From Rostratula benghalensis (Eukaryota > Chordata > Aves > Charadriiformes > Rostratulidae): 64,000 nt of DNA. Made by a program: the position numbers and the translations under genes. Below the pieces are notes generated by a model, which was given only the letters and a program-made list of their open reading frames with translations, did not search any database and was not told the DNA's origin. Shown here piece after piece: positions 1 through 11,848 of the stretch. The stretch lies in contig VXAI01000039.1 in NCBI GenBank assembly GCA_013399305.1, positions 4,983,044 to 5,047,043 on the forward strand, written 5' to 3'. Numbering within the stretch: position 1 is the first letter of the stretch; each line of letters opens with the position of its first letter.

Positions 1-1500
1 GATTGGATCAGATCTATCTGATCCCCAAAGATTCAGGAAGCCAGACCAGTCTTGAGAATATTCTTCACTCGTTTCCTGAGCTTCACAAAGCTTAGGTACG
101 TGAAAAAAAATTATCAAGCTTTCTCCCCTCCCTTAAAACACTTATCCTTTTTACAGACATTTTACAATTCTTTTCTTCCAACAACAGCTTGGATTTTTAC
201 ACTTTCCTCCATGGAGGGAGATTATTATTGCTGCTCCTGTTGTTTAGCTGAAGTAGAAGCCAAGCACTGCTGCTGCTACTGATATAGAAGTGAGAGACCC
301 TTTTCATTCCTTATTCTTCAGGTTCCCAGGTGCCTGGCAGTTTTATTTAGCCTGGCTGCTAGAGAGAAAATTTTGTCTTTAGGCAGGCCTGCTTTTGCAT
401 TAGAATTCCTGATTTTCAGAAAATACATGATTACTGTTATTTCTTAGAAATCACATATATTTACAGGTAAATTTAAACAATATCTGTTTGTGTATACAAA
501 TTTGAGTTCATACAAAATTTTATGTAAACCTGATTGAGTTTGTGAAGCTCTGTTCTTGAGTAAGACAAAAGCTGTAATTTGAGGAAAAAACCCAAATGGT
601 AGTGTGGAGTTTACTTTTAGAGGATGAAATTAACTGTTCCTCCTAGTCAACAAGTTTTTGCAGTGTCAAGAGGTCTAGCATGGATATTTAAATAACTGTA
701 TGTCCAATAGGCTGGTGGTATATGGACTTGTCTCCACTGAGGGAGTTGAGCACACTTCTTAACCCGTAGGTAATGTGGAGTGTGAATGAGGGCTGCCTCG
801 AAACATCATTATGAAGTCTGAGGGGGCCAACAGCTGTAACACAATTCTTTTGAGGGAGGAAAGTCTATGGTTCATTTTATCTTAGCCAGAACTAGCTGAC
901 GAAAAGTGTTTCATACACCAGTAACTGAGATGACATTAACTGGGTTAATAAGGTTAGCTCTGCTGTGTGGTTTTTTATACTTTCAAGACTTCCCTGACTA
1001 TTGCGGTTAAATAAACATCTGGAGATGTGGATGCTGGACTTGGAGAAAGGAAGAATTTTGAGATTTCCTTGTATTATAAGTGGATTAACTTTGGATTTCC
1101 TTTGTTTTTATCATGTCAGTACCTGTAACTCTATAAACCTTATCTAAAGGTGTGGATTTTGCAGAGAAACCCAGCTTGAGTTACAGGCTAAGTGTAGCAA
1201 ACATCAATGTGTCATATTCCCTGTGGTGTGTAATTGTTATAAATTGGGTACTAGTCTACTCACAGGGAGCCCAAAACACTGTCCCGTTTCTTCAAAAGGG
1301 TGAAAGGCTGTATCTTCCCATCAGCTGCCCAAGCTTGTTTGGAAGTTTGCAGTGAAAGGGAAAAATGGTCTCTGGTGGCCCATGTCAGCCACGAACACCT
1401 TTTGGACTACGAAGTCCTGAACCTGTTCATTTTGTAATAGTACCAGGGCTAAAAATATAAGACCCTTAAGAATGCATCAGATGCAGGAAAATCTGCAATA
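1..1500. other. Unique non-coding DNA, no feature seen
   Basis: AT-rich sequence with stops in all frames at short intervals. The largest open frames are under 80 codons and match no family I recognise. I see no repeat family, splice-bounded exon or promoter-like CpG cluster. Confidence 0.6.
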
Positions 1501-1505
1501 TTTGC

Positions 1506-1523
1506 TTTTTTTTTTTTTTTTTT
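1506..1523. repeat. Poly-T tract
   Basis: A run of 18 T after TTTGC. It is followed at once by an A/T-rich dinucleotide-like stretch containing the single N at 1535. It could be the tail of an old minus-strand retroinsertion, but no body is recognisable beside it. Confidence 0.9.
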
Positions 1524-1524
1524 A

Positions 1525-1545
1525 AATATATACTNAATATATACT
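1525..1545. other. Single-N assembly gap between 10-bp direct repeats
   Basis: The base at 1535 is N. The 10 bases before it (1525-1534, AATATATACT) are identical to the 10 bases after it (1536-1545). A single N between identical ends is what a scaffolder leaves when two contigs overlap slightly but are not merged. The repeat may therefore be artificial and the locus may carry only one copy. Confidence 0.85.
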
Positions 1546-3164
1546 TATGTATTAGAAAAATGTGTAGAAAAAGGGAGGTGGCTTTATTACTAGCAACAGG
1601 AGAAAGCTGATACTGGATTTATATGTATTTTTTACATATTCTTGAGATATCACAGGTTTCTAATAGATTCCTTCAGAGAAAAAACATTCACACAGTCATT
1701 CAGTGTGTATTTTAGGAGATACTTTTCTGTCTGGTTTACCAACAGGTTTCCAAGCCTTCCCCTAAGGCTTACCAACAAAGTGCTACAGTGTGCAGATAAT
1801 GTCTGGATATGATGAAAAAATAGTATAAAAGCCTGACTTAAGACTGAGCAGCTGTGGAAGATGTAGACCTGTTAAACTAAACATACTAAGGAAAATGGTA
1901 AGTTGAAATAAAGATAACATATTGCGAAATCTTGTAGAGCAAAGTGAGCAGGCAGGTCATATTAAAGCATCTCTGCAGTTACAGATGTCTGTAAGGAAAT
2001 TACTGGCACGACCCTTTTCTCATAAGACAGCCCTGGAGATGTGTGGCTTATGCATCAGTAGTACTAAGGAAAATTAAATAGAATCACAGAAGAAAAACCC
2101 CTCTTTGGCCTTCATCTCTGAGAATAAAAATAGTTTGATTTCATTATTTATAGGTCAGTGTTAGCTGAAACTGACTACAAGCCACTTACTGCTATTGCCA
2201 AAAACGTACCTGGCAAACAGCCTCTAGTGAATAAAATCATCACTTTTAGCTGCAAATGAATGTTTTTTTTCAGCAAAACAGGACCTGAGGAAAAATTAAG
2301 TACTTGGAGATACGGATTCTCAGACCAAAAGTGAATGCTCAGAACTACAGAGCCAGGTTATATACCTGGCCATCTCATGCAAAGCAAACAAATGGACCTG
2401 CCCTGCAAACACAAACCAAGGGTTGGTATGTTCTAGGTGGCACAATCCTTTTATGCCTAGGCAGTGAAGTATTTTAGTAAAGAGGATTTTGTTGAAAGGT
2501 ACCTGAAGACTAAAAAACAAAAAATCATAACAGGAAGATAAAAAGGTGATCCAGAGCTGGAAAATATCTTAAAACATTACATTTTATACACCATGAAGAC
2601 TGGTACTAAGGAATTAATAAATATTTGTTCCATACATCAAGAATAGGGAATAGCTTAAGTAGCTTAAGAACAATTTTTTTTTGTAGACAGCTCAAGAAAA
2701 AATGACTTATAATGTAGGCAAAGAGATATTTCCACTTAGAAAAATGAAATCAAACATCCCTCTCAAGTTTGTATTCATTCTGGGATGTTGTCCTCTTTCC
2801 AATTGTTAGAACTATATTTTTACAGATAAATCTACACTGTGCAAATGTGACTTCATCAGATATGAACTATATTGTATATTAGTTCATAATGGAGTTAATT
2901 TTAGGGGAGATAAGATGAACGGTTTCCTATCTGAAAACTTTAAAAACTGTTCAAGTCACCCTTTAATCTTCTCTTTGGCACTGTTAAGTGTTCTAAAACA
3001 GCAGAAAGAGGGTGTGTTTGTTACCTGCTGGCAATTTTATCAATCTAAAACTACAAAATAAGACATCTTGCCATGTTATAAACAGATACCAGAGCACCTA
3101 GTGATCTGCAGTTAAAGGTACAGGTAAAGCAGATACAACTTTGTATAATTTCTTGTCTGTAATG

Positions 3165-3200
3165 CATATGTTATTATTAACACATATAATATAACATATG
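3165..3200. repeat. Inverted repeat, 10-bp perfect arms
   Basis: Arm 3165-3174 (CATATGTTAT) is the exact reverse complement of 3191-3200 (ATAACATATG), with a 16-base A/T-rich loop. The arms could form a hairpin. In A/T-rich DNA arms of this length can arise by chance. Confidence 0.85.
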
Positions 3201-4263
3201 TATATGGAGAAATGGAAGGTGCTACAATGTCATGATAGTGTTGCTGAACCAAATCTCTCATGATCATGGAGTTTATCAATGCAGCAATACATACACTACT
3301 GAACTCTCTGCTTCCTAGCCGAATTTCTTTGCAAGAATCATACTACCCAGCTACAGACAGGATTATTTTTGGCTCTAAATAAAATGGAGGTTTGAGTGAT
3401 GATTAGTTTTTAGTGTTATACAAGCCTTTTGGGATGGCCCTCATGGTCACTAGTCCTGAAAGGTTTTCTGGCATCCTCTTAGAAGGGTGGGACGGAGATG
3501 GAGAGCTGACCATGTCTGAGGCAGAAATAGGCTCAGATTAAGCCAAATTCTTATAAATGTTACTGTCCCTTATGAAGACTGCTTTTTGTTGTTCAGTCCC
3601 GCATAACCCTCAGATTTCTATCTTAGCTTCTGGGATCTGAAGAAAAACCAGAATATGGCTCATTACAAAACCAGGAATACACCCAGCAGGTCCTCAGCAA
3701 ATCTCTGAAGGTTGTTTTGTTATAGACCTTAAACCAATACATGCTTTTACTCTCACAATATTAATTTTCAGGATTTCTTTCCGCTTCTTCTGAAATGTCA
3801 GGCTCAGGCTGATAAACTGTTAGATGAGCTCTTGCACATATCCCTGCAGAGGCAGAGGATAACATCTGGCAGGCAATAGGTACTCTATTTCAGAATTGTC
3901 AGGCTGCAGGGAGCGTCCTTGAGGAACCCTAGCAAAATGGTGTACTGTCAAGCAATGCAAACCTGCCTGTGACTGTCACATCTTGCTAATGGTGGAGAGC
4001 TGAACTGACCTTCACAGGGGAAACTGATTCCCTCCTCTGGTGATAGTGTGCAGAAGCCACCTGCAGCTCACACACCTCTCTTTAAGGAATCCCTCACAGA
4101 AGGGCAGCTTTGCACTCTATGCCCATGCCTTCCTGAAAATGGACTTTGTGTAGACCGATCAATGTGCTTAATTCAAGCTGGGAGGTGGAGGATGACAATA
4201 AACACATAGGCATGTAAAGTGGGTAGACTGTAGGCTCTTGGCCTTATGCAACCCAAACACAGA

Positions 4264-4285
4264 TGGACTGTCCTGGGACAGTCCA
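4264..4285. repeat. Near-perfect palindrome, 10-bp arms, 2-bp spacer
   Basis: TGGACTGTCC at 4264-4273 is followed by two bases and then its exact reverse complement GGACAGTCCA at 4276-4285. The arms have mixed base composition, so chance is a weaker explanation than for the A/T palindromes. I do not recognise it as the site of a specific factor. Confidence 0.9.
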
Positions 4286-5266
4286 AATCACCTTCCTCTC
4301 TGTGTGTGCTCATAGACAGGGCTACACAGCCCTGGCCTGTGGGAGCACTAGTCACATGAGGGATGCCACCTATTCAGGTACGGGGCATGTGGCTCGGGAG
4401 ATAGTAACCACAACCATGTGGCTACAGAGAGAGTTGGCCCATATGCACAGGTGTGGCTATCAATGTTGACTGGACTGTGCCATTCCAAACTCTGGCCAGG
4501 TTGTTAATTTCCTGATGAATTTTGCATAATGGGATTCTTGGTTTCTGGCTGAGAGAGTTGGGCTTGGCACCTAAGCAGAGGAGACCATTGTCTGCAGGCT
4601 CCAAAGAGTTTGGTTGGGTCTATGAGAGCAGCTGTGTGACTCCACCCCTCATACAGCTTTCAGGTTGGGGTGAGAGGCAAGATTTTACTGCACACTTTCT
4701 TTCTTGTATAGCATGATTCTGTGGAGTATTTTGGAAAGGATACATTTTGAATGCAGAAAATATCCTTCCTTGCAGGGTTGATAGTGGAGAGACGTGCTGA
4801 TAGGGAGTTTTTGTAGGGACATGCTCTGCATGAAGCTATTCTGTCAGTAGGGGGTGGAAAGTGATACTAGTGTCAGGAGCTGTACTGGGCTGTGGACTGT
4901 TTTCAGAGACAAATGTTTCCTAGTGCAGGGAATCATCTGAAGAGCCAGAAAGAGTCCTCTACCAGAGACTTTAAGGACCAAGTGCTAACTAACTTTTATG
5001 CTCAGTCATAGCAGTACACATCATTCTAGATGAGATATTTGGCTCTAAGGACACTGCCAAGGTCAGTATAACAAAACAGTATGTATACAAACTATGAGAC
5101 TAGTGAAGCTACAATGTAGAAAGACAAACGGTGAGCTGAAAGATATCAGAGCCCTGAAGTTTTTTTAAAAAAATCCAGCAAATACACTCCCTTAAAGACC
5201 CTGTGGCAGCTCCAAAAGGTTAGAGCAAAAAATTACACTTACAGTCTAAAACTGCTGGGTTGGTGG

Positions 5267-5293
5267 TTTTTTTTTTTTTTTTTTTTTTTTTTT
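5267..5293. repeat. Poly-T tract, 27 bases
   Basis: Uninterrupted T run. No adjoining retroelement body is recognisable on either side. Confidence 0.95.
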
Positions 5294-6122
5294 AAGGCAG
5301 TTGAAATTTATGCTGGTTTGATTTACCCTTAATGCATCTAGTTTGCTTCAGGTGGTGATCATAACACTTTTTGAAATATATCAGACAAAGAAAAATTGAA
5401 ACACAGTTTTATAATGAAAGGCCATGCAAAGTTGAAATGATTCATTTGCAAATGTTAACACAGTTTCAAACTTCTTGATTTTTTTTCCTAAGTTTTAATT
5501 TTGTTTTTGGACTGAAACAACTTATTGAATTAGGTAAAAAGTTGATAACTTTTTCAGCTTATTCATATCTGAATATTTTGATGAAAGTAATGAATGAAAT
5601 ATTGACCCTCAGCTGTATGTGCAATTTGAAGATATCTTGATTTTGGAAATGCTTAATAACTTGCCTTATCTGTGAAAATTTTATGTTAAAACCCCTGTAA
5701 AGACCTAACAGGAGACTGAGGCAATCTTGTGTCTTGGACTATGTGCTCAAGAGTATGTCTGACAAGAGAAATAGTAATGATAGAAAGAAAAAAAAAAAAA
5801 GGGTTCTTTATTTGTTATACTTTGGTCATCTTCCTTGCTGAAGACATGTTATATCTATTCTGTTCTGACGTAAAGCAATTTCTTTGGTAATCAACGCTGA
5901 GAAAAGACCATAAGGCAACCACGAGCACAGGATTCATGTGGTAGCACAGATGCCATTCCCAGCAGGCTTTCAGTGACTGAAAATTGTGCTCATCTTTTAT
6001 ATTCAAGAGCAATCTTCTCTAGCTTTGCCATTCTCATATTTGCTCTTACAGTGTCTTACATAGAAATAGTGACTATGGTATGTAGAAATGAAATCACAAA
6101 ATCTATGCATCAGCAAAGTTCC
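5294..6122. other. Unique non-coding DNA, no feature seen
   Basis: AT-rich with no recognisable gene or repeat family. A short poly-A run of about 15 bases occurs near 5787-5801. Confidence 0.55.
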
Positions 6123-6145
6123 TTTTTTTTTTTTTTTTCCCCCCC
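6123..6145. repeat. T16-C7 homopolymer junction
   Basis: Sixteen T (6123-6138) pass directly into seven C (6139-6145), followed by AGG. It resembles a vertebrate 3' splice acceptor (polypyrimidine tract then CAG), but no exon-like open frame or donor follows, so I read it as a simple repeat. Confidence 0.9.
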
Positions 6146-6404
6146 AGGTGGTTATGCACTCTATTTAATACTGAAACAATAATAACTGTTTTGAAATAAG
6201 CAATTTATCACTGAGAAAAAATACAATTTTATTTCTTTACAATATTTTCTGGAATGTTCTTAACCATAGTACAGATCTTAGATTTAATGAAAAACTAATA
6301 CTAAATCCTGTGCTCAGTTATGAAGGTAAAATGGTACATAACAACTGCTTTCTTGATTTCCCACAATTGTTAAAGTTTTCTTTGGTTTGGGGGGACTGGG
6401 TGGT

Positions 6405-6502
6405 GTTTTTTTTTTAATTTTTTGGTTGGTTGGTTTGTTTTTTTTCTTTTCTTTTCATTTTTTTTTTTTTTAGAATAGAGTAGAATAGAATAGAACAGAA
6501 CA
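6405..6502. repeat. T-rich tract followed by (TAGAA)n-like repeat
   Basis: About 6405-6470 is T-rich with TTGG and TTTTC interruptions. From 6471 to about 6502 there are degenerate TAGAA pentamers (TAGAA, TAGAG, TAGAA, TAGAA, CAGAA). Pentamer arrays of this kind occur at the reversed 3' ends of some avian CR1-like repeats, but no CR1 body follows, so the origin is uncertain. Confidence 0.7.
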
Positions 6503-8330
6503 GTTCATTTCAGAATCCAGGTTTTTCCTTTTAGAGCTTGATTATAACCTACTAAGACTCCTGGGATAGAATTCTAACATAAGTAGATTTGTCCTTAATA
6601 TATTCAAACCTCATCACTTTTGCTTAAACGATATTCAAGCAGGAATCTTAACTGCTAGAATTGTAGGCTTTGGATTTTTGTAATTGCAGTGGAATCACAG
6701 TGGAATAAGAAAGATGAGAGTTCTTTTATGGTTCTGACTGCACTGTTCAGCAGGGACACTGTGCAAATCACTTGATTTAATAGAGACTGATTCTGAAGTA
6801 AGTAAAAACAGAAGAAAAATTCTCCCAAAGAGCATTTTCAACATGTACTTTTAGGGAAAGTAGTTTACTTGCTATGATACTGCTTTTTCATTAGCAATAT
6901 TGTCTCCTCCCTGTCTCATACTACAAAGTTACACAGCATTTAAAGAAGAAATGGCAGGGCATGTGTTCACAGCTTTACACTTTACATCACCAAGGAAGGT
7001 TCTATCTCAGGGTCAACCCAGATAACTGGGCCAGCCAATGCGTAAGATAGGGCTTCTCTAGGTTGGGCTTCTGTCCTGGTGAGTATTATATTCACATTTC
7101 TTGTTTTATATTTGGAGAAACCTGCAATGTGTAATAGCAGCCAGTGCTCTATAATTTTGTGAGTTTTATATAAGGAAGGGTCTTCTGTGGAGCACGTGTA
7201 GGAAGAGCTTCTCAATAGTGTAGGCTAGAAAAGTCATGAGCTCTGATACACCCTTCTGTTTTGACAAGCTTTTGCTCTTTTGGGTTGATAATTTTTTTTA
7301 CTCGCTTTTTTTCCTAGCTGATAAGCTGTTCATGTTGCAGTCAGTCTTTTTATCAGACTTTCCCCCTCTTTTTTAACAGCTTGACCTTGTTGTAAAAGTG
7401 TCTAGAACTAAAATCTATACAACAGCTGAGTTCAAAGAGTGCTTCTCTGCATCCCTGCCTCTCTCCTGAGACACATGTTCTAGTGTGTGAGTCAGCCTGC
7501 AGCACTTCCCTTCATGGTGTGTTGTGTCGGGTGCCAAGTCTGAGGAATTTTGTGCCTCAGAAATTTGCCTGTTTCGAGGAAAAGAGTATACTTGATCAAG
7601 AAAAGACAATTTCTGAGCTATTTATATCTGAGTTTAAATCACACAGTTCAAGGATAGGTTAAGATACAGAGCACTTGCTTTCCCTGCAGCGGTTTAGCAT
7701 CTCAGTGCAAATCTTCAGTCACTGTTAGTTAATGACTAGAAGACAATGCACTTGATTGTGTTGCTACCATGATATAAAGACCTCGTACCCTAACCTAAAT
7801 ATTCTAAATCATTTGCTAACATGGCTCATATAACTAAGTAGAACAGTTTGAGTCATGATTCCTGACTAGGAGAAAATTCAGGAAAAAAGAAAACTCTACA
7901 GAACATCATACTTTGTGAAACATTGGAAATTATGAAAACATAATCTTTTTGTGTTATGTCATATTGATGACATATAGAAAATAAAATTATATGGGAAGTA
8001 TAACATTAAAAGTTGAGAATGCAAAAATACCCCGGTATATAAAAAGGAGACTTCTGTGAGAAAAGGTTGAAGAGAGTGAAGGAGAAGCTGTGTCTCAATA
8101 CATGAACCAGCAGAGACTCCAATACGTGAAAAGGGCAAAAGGCATCTCCAGGAAATCAGGATGAAATTGTCATATGGCATTTGTTGGCCAAGATTACTTA
8201 ATTTGTGATGTGCAATAATTTGAAATTAGTGAAAGCAGACTAATATAGAGGCACATCTGAAATGTCACTCTACCACTGTCCGGCTATAGTTTGAAACTTT
8301 TTAATTGTAAAAGGCCAGGGGTTAAGTTGT
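6503..8330. other. Unique non-coding DNA, no feature seen
   Basis: No gene or repeat family recognised. Open frames here reach 77 codons at most and have no recognisable content. Confidence 0.55.
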
Positions 8331-8886
8331 AGTCTGATTCTGTCCCTCTACTCTGCTCTCCTGAGACCCCACCTAGACTACTGTGTCCAGCTTTGGAGTC
8401 CTCAACACAGGAAGGACATGGACCTGTTTGAATGGGTCCAGTGGAGTGCCATAAAAATGATCGAAGGACTGGAATACCTCTCTTATGAGGACAGGCTGAG
8501 AGAGTTGTTGTTGTTCAGCCTGGAAAAGAGAAGGCTCCAAGGAAATGTTATAGCAGCCTTCCAGTATGTAAAGGGGGGGACTGTAGGAGAGATGGGGAGG
8601 GATACTTTATCAGGGAAGGTAGTGATAGGAAGAGGGGTAATGGTTTTAAACTGAAAGAGGGTAGATTTAGATGAGATATTAGGAAGAAATTCTTTATTGT
8701 GAGGGTGGTGAGAGACAGGAACAGGTTGCCCAGAAGATGTTATGGATGCCCCTTCCCTGGAAATATTCAAGACCAGGCTGGATGGGGCTGGTCTAGTGGG
8801 AGGTGTCCCTGCCCATGGCAGGACGGGGTTGGAACTTGGTCATCTTTAAGGTCCCTTCCAACTCTAGCCATTCTATGACTCTATTA
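8331..8886 (+). mobile_element. CR1 non-LTR retrotransposon, 5'-truncated, 3' end present
   Basis: This is the 3' terminal part of a CR1 LINE: the C-terminal end of ORF2 (endonuclease/reverse transcriptase polyprotein) plus the 3' UTR. An open stretch from 8418 reads MDLFEWVQWSAIKMIEGLEY and continues with YEDRLRELLLFSLEKRRL, the conserved CR1 ORF2 C-terminal segment, stopping at 8652-8654. Further on, a stretch coding for the NRLP-type motif of the family and the usual CR1 3' UTR (CCCTGCCCATGGCAGG, GGTCCCTTCCAAC) can be seen. It ends near 8886 with two degenerate octamers (ATTCTATG, ACTCTATT), the CR1 3' signature. The 5' end near 8331 is approximate. All reverse-transcriptase catalytic motifs are missing, so the copy is dead. 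CR1 insertions usually lack clear target-site duplications, and none is seen. Confidence 0.93.
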
Positions 8887-11819
8887 CACCTGTGTAGCTG
8901 TAGCAAAAGCACTTGAATTTAATGAAATTACACCAGCCACTAATAACAGCAAAAATCCCCCTTCTGGCTTGAGATCCACATGACAAAGGAGAAATAAGAT
9001 AACTGGCAGTTCAGAGTACAAGAAAGCACTGAAAGTGAAAACCTAAACACCAGTTTTAAATTACCAATGAGGACCTATGAATACTACTCTGATAGCCATT
9101 AAATGAGAAAGAGGAATTTAGTAGAGAATATCATTCTATTTGGGGTATGTACAAATCTTTGACCTTGCTGCATTATTCACACTTGAAATTGAGGAACTTA
9201 AAAGTATTACATTATATATAGGCCACTCTTTTAATTTTTTATCAGTACTTTTCTCCCAATGTTATTTTAAAGTCAACAGAGCTGACAATCAGTTGTTACT
9301 GATTATTGGGATCACTGCTATTGAATATTTTGCCATAACTGAATGCTGTTAGAGATGTCATTGGTATTATTGCTGTTGTTTACTGGTTTGCGTTTGGTTT
9401 TTATCTTTTTCAGATTTTCTAGAGGATTTTTTTTTCCCATAGGGAAAACCCCACATTACTAAGAATTAAGGTTTAACTATTCCAGTAGTTAAATAAAAAA
9501 TATGGTATGAAAGCACTGTACCTGATGAACACGCTGGTCGTGATGACAGAATTGGTTGCTATGAATGCGATGTCATAGTGTAAACAGTGTCAGAAGTAAT
9601 GTTTTTATGAAACACTGGGTAGAATTTATCTCTTGCAGCAGTGTAATCCAGAATTAGGGCCAAGACTCCTGTCATTCATATAGGTAGTATTAGAAATCTG
9701 AGAATGATTGTAAATAACTTTGTTCAAGATTGGAAAGAAAAAAACATATTTTTTCTAAACTCATGAAAAAGTACTATTCATTAATGATAAAGCAAAAGAT
9801 ACTGTCACTACCCACAATTTTGTTGCTCGTAACCTGAGCATTATTAAAAAATGAAACAAAAAAAAGGCCAACACACGTCACACATTGTGTTTTCATTGTT
9901 TTGCTGTTTGAGAAATGAGTTCAGGAATGTATTTACTTTTTGTATATTTAATAAAGTAACTCTCATAGACTTTGAAAGTTTTAATAGAATTGGGTATTTT
10001 ATTCTTTATTTGAGTAAGGACTGACATTTTGGATTGCTAACTTCCACACAAGCCAAAGCTATTCCTTTGAGGTGAAAATTTCTTTGCTTCTTTACTTTCC
10101 TGCAAAGTTTCCTTGACAACCTTGATCTCTGTCTTGTCTTTAAGAGCAGTCACATGAAAGTGAATAGAAACTATGACCACTGGAAAGAAAGTAGCAAATG
10201 ACAGTGAAACTGGGCATGACTTATATTAGACTACAAATAATAACGTCATTATTTGAGATGCAAGATATTCTCTACTTCTGGTAAATTTAGTAAAGGTAGA
10301 GGACTATGAGCAATTAACCACATTTGGACTATTAACAGCCTTCCCTCCTCCCAGCTGTGTTATTAAAGTAATTACATTTTGAATTAGTGTACTAATACTG
10401 ACAAACAGAAGATAGCTCTTTCTTAGTTAGCTGAACACATATCCAGTCCCTAAATATTTGAGTTAACACAGGTTTTTGAGTTTTAGCTTGAGTTTTATCA
10501 TTGATCCTCAGAAATGCCAAATTTAATCCTCAATTGGCCAATTCAAAAGAGACAGCCTTTATTCCAATAGTTAATACCTTCATTATAGAAAACCTCTCTT
10601 ATTTACAAGATCACATGAAATATTAAGTGCATACTTCAAAAAGTAAACTAATGAAGACTAAATATGAAATTTGTCTCAATACAATAAGCGGCAAATTTTA
10701 CTTATTTTGCTTCCTTTTTACAATTGAGAAATTCAAGTATTTGGATGTTTTCTTTATGTGCTCTGTCTTGAAGGTACTGAAATAACTATAATGCTGCTAA
10801 TTTCAGTGCTTGCGTGATTTTACTGAAAGCTATGTGATTTCTACTTCAAAATTTCCGGAGTAGAATTCTTGTCTGGAGAACTTAGAAAAAGAGGCATAGA
10901 TTTTTTTAATGTTTAATAATTTTACTGGGCCTAATACACAATGAACCTGAACTTTACTGGAGTTCCTACACGGCTGTGCAAAACAGCTACTACTAATGGG
11001 CCACCAAAATTGCTTTAAATATTTTTACTGTAATTAAAACCAGATGGTCAAGAACATTTTCCACAGTGTAACAAATTCAGTAGATACTTCTCATGTAATT
11101 GAACACCAATTTACCACGTTATACAATGATTTTGTGATTGGATAAGGAAGACAGACAAATAAAGGTTGAAGGAAAATACTGATGTTAGGAACATAACACT
11201 ATTCACTTGAAGACACTAGCTAGTCTGGATTTACAGCAGAATTGGTGCATGTGGGCATTTAGCCCACAATTCTTAACTCTTGAGTTTGAAAAATTGTACA
11301 GAGAATTAAGGTCTTGGTCCGAAAGCTTGACAAATATTCTTTCCCATAATATACATTAATAATCAGATTTTTCTGTGTACAGTTGCTCTTGTTTTCACCC
11401 TTACCCCCTCACTTCCCACATTTGCTAATAGTTTAACCTATTTTGTTGAAGATGAAACTACAGATTTGAATAGCTATAGCTGTACTCCTTAATCCGATCG
11501 ACACACATTCCTGTTCAAGCTAGTGCACATCAGCCTTGACTGAACAGTTTTAAAGCTTTGGAATTCATTGATACTCACAGGTACTGCAATAAGACAGGTT
11601 GTTCCATGTCCATGAAAAAGTGGGGAATTAAGGGTTATGAATCCAGCAAGGTTTAGTTTTGAAGAACTTAATTTTTAGTATATTGTCCTTGTGACAGAAT
11701 CTACATTCTCAGATTGGTGCAATGTTGTTCAGTGAAGGGATATAGGTGCCTGTACAAGTAAGGAGTTCAAATGCTTAAACTATCCTGCAGAAATGCCTGA
11801 ATGAAGAATGCACATTTAA
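8887..11819. other. Unique non-coding DNA, no feature seen
   Basis: AT-rich, with no gene or repeat family recognised. Open frames are 70 codons or fewer. Confidence 0.55.
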
Positions 11820-11848
11820 ATTTATTTATTTATGTATTTATTTATTTG
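11820..11848. repeat. (TTTA)n microsatellite
   Basis: About seven TTTA units with one G substitution (TATGTATTTA) in the middle. Confidence 0.9.

Larger units (their letters stand above)
1546..5266. other. Unique non-coding DNA with a GC-richer patch
   Basis: No gene recognised. From about 3900 to 4720 the sequence is clearly less AT-rich than its surroundings and carries overlapping opposite-strand open frames of 60-68 codons, the usual effect of fewer stop codons rather than coding. The patch could be an old unrecognised transposon or a conserved non-coding element; nothing in it shows which. Two perfect inverted repeats (3165-3200 and 4264-4285) are listed separately. Confidence 0.5.

Noticed and set aside
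2075..2100. ATAGAATCACAGAA, similar to a reversed CR1 tail
   Set aside because: A 14-base match with no CR1 body next to it.
6123..6148. Apparent 3' splice acceptor (T16C7 then AG)
   Set aside because: No exon-like frame, conserved peptide or donor site follows; explained by a homopolymer tract.
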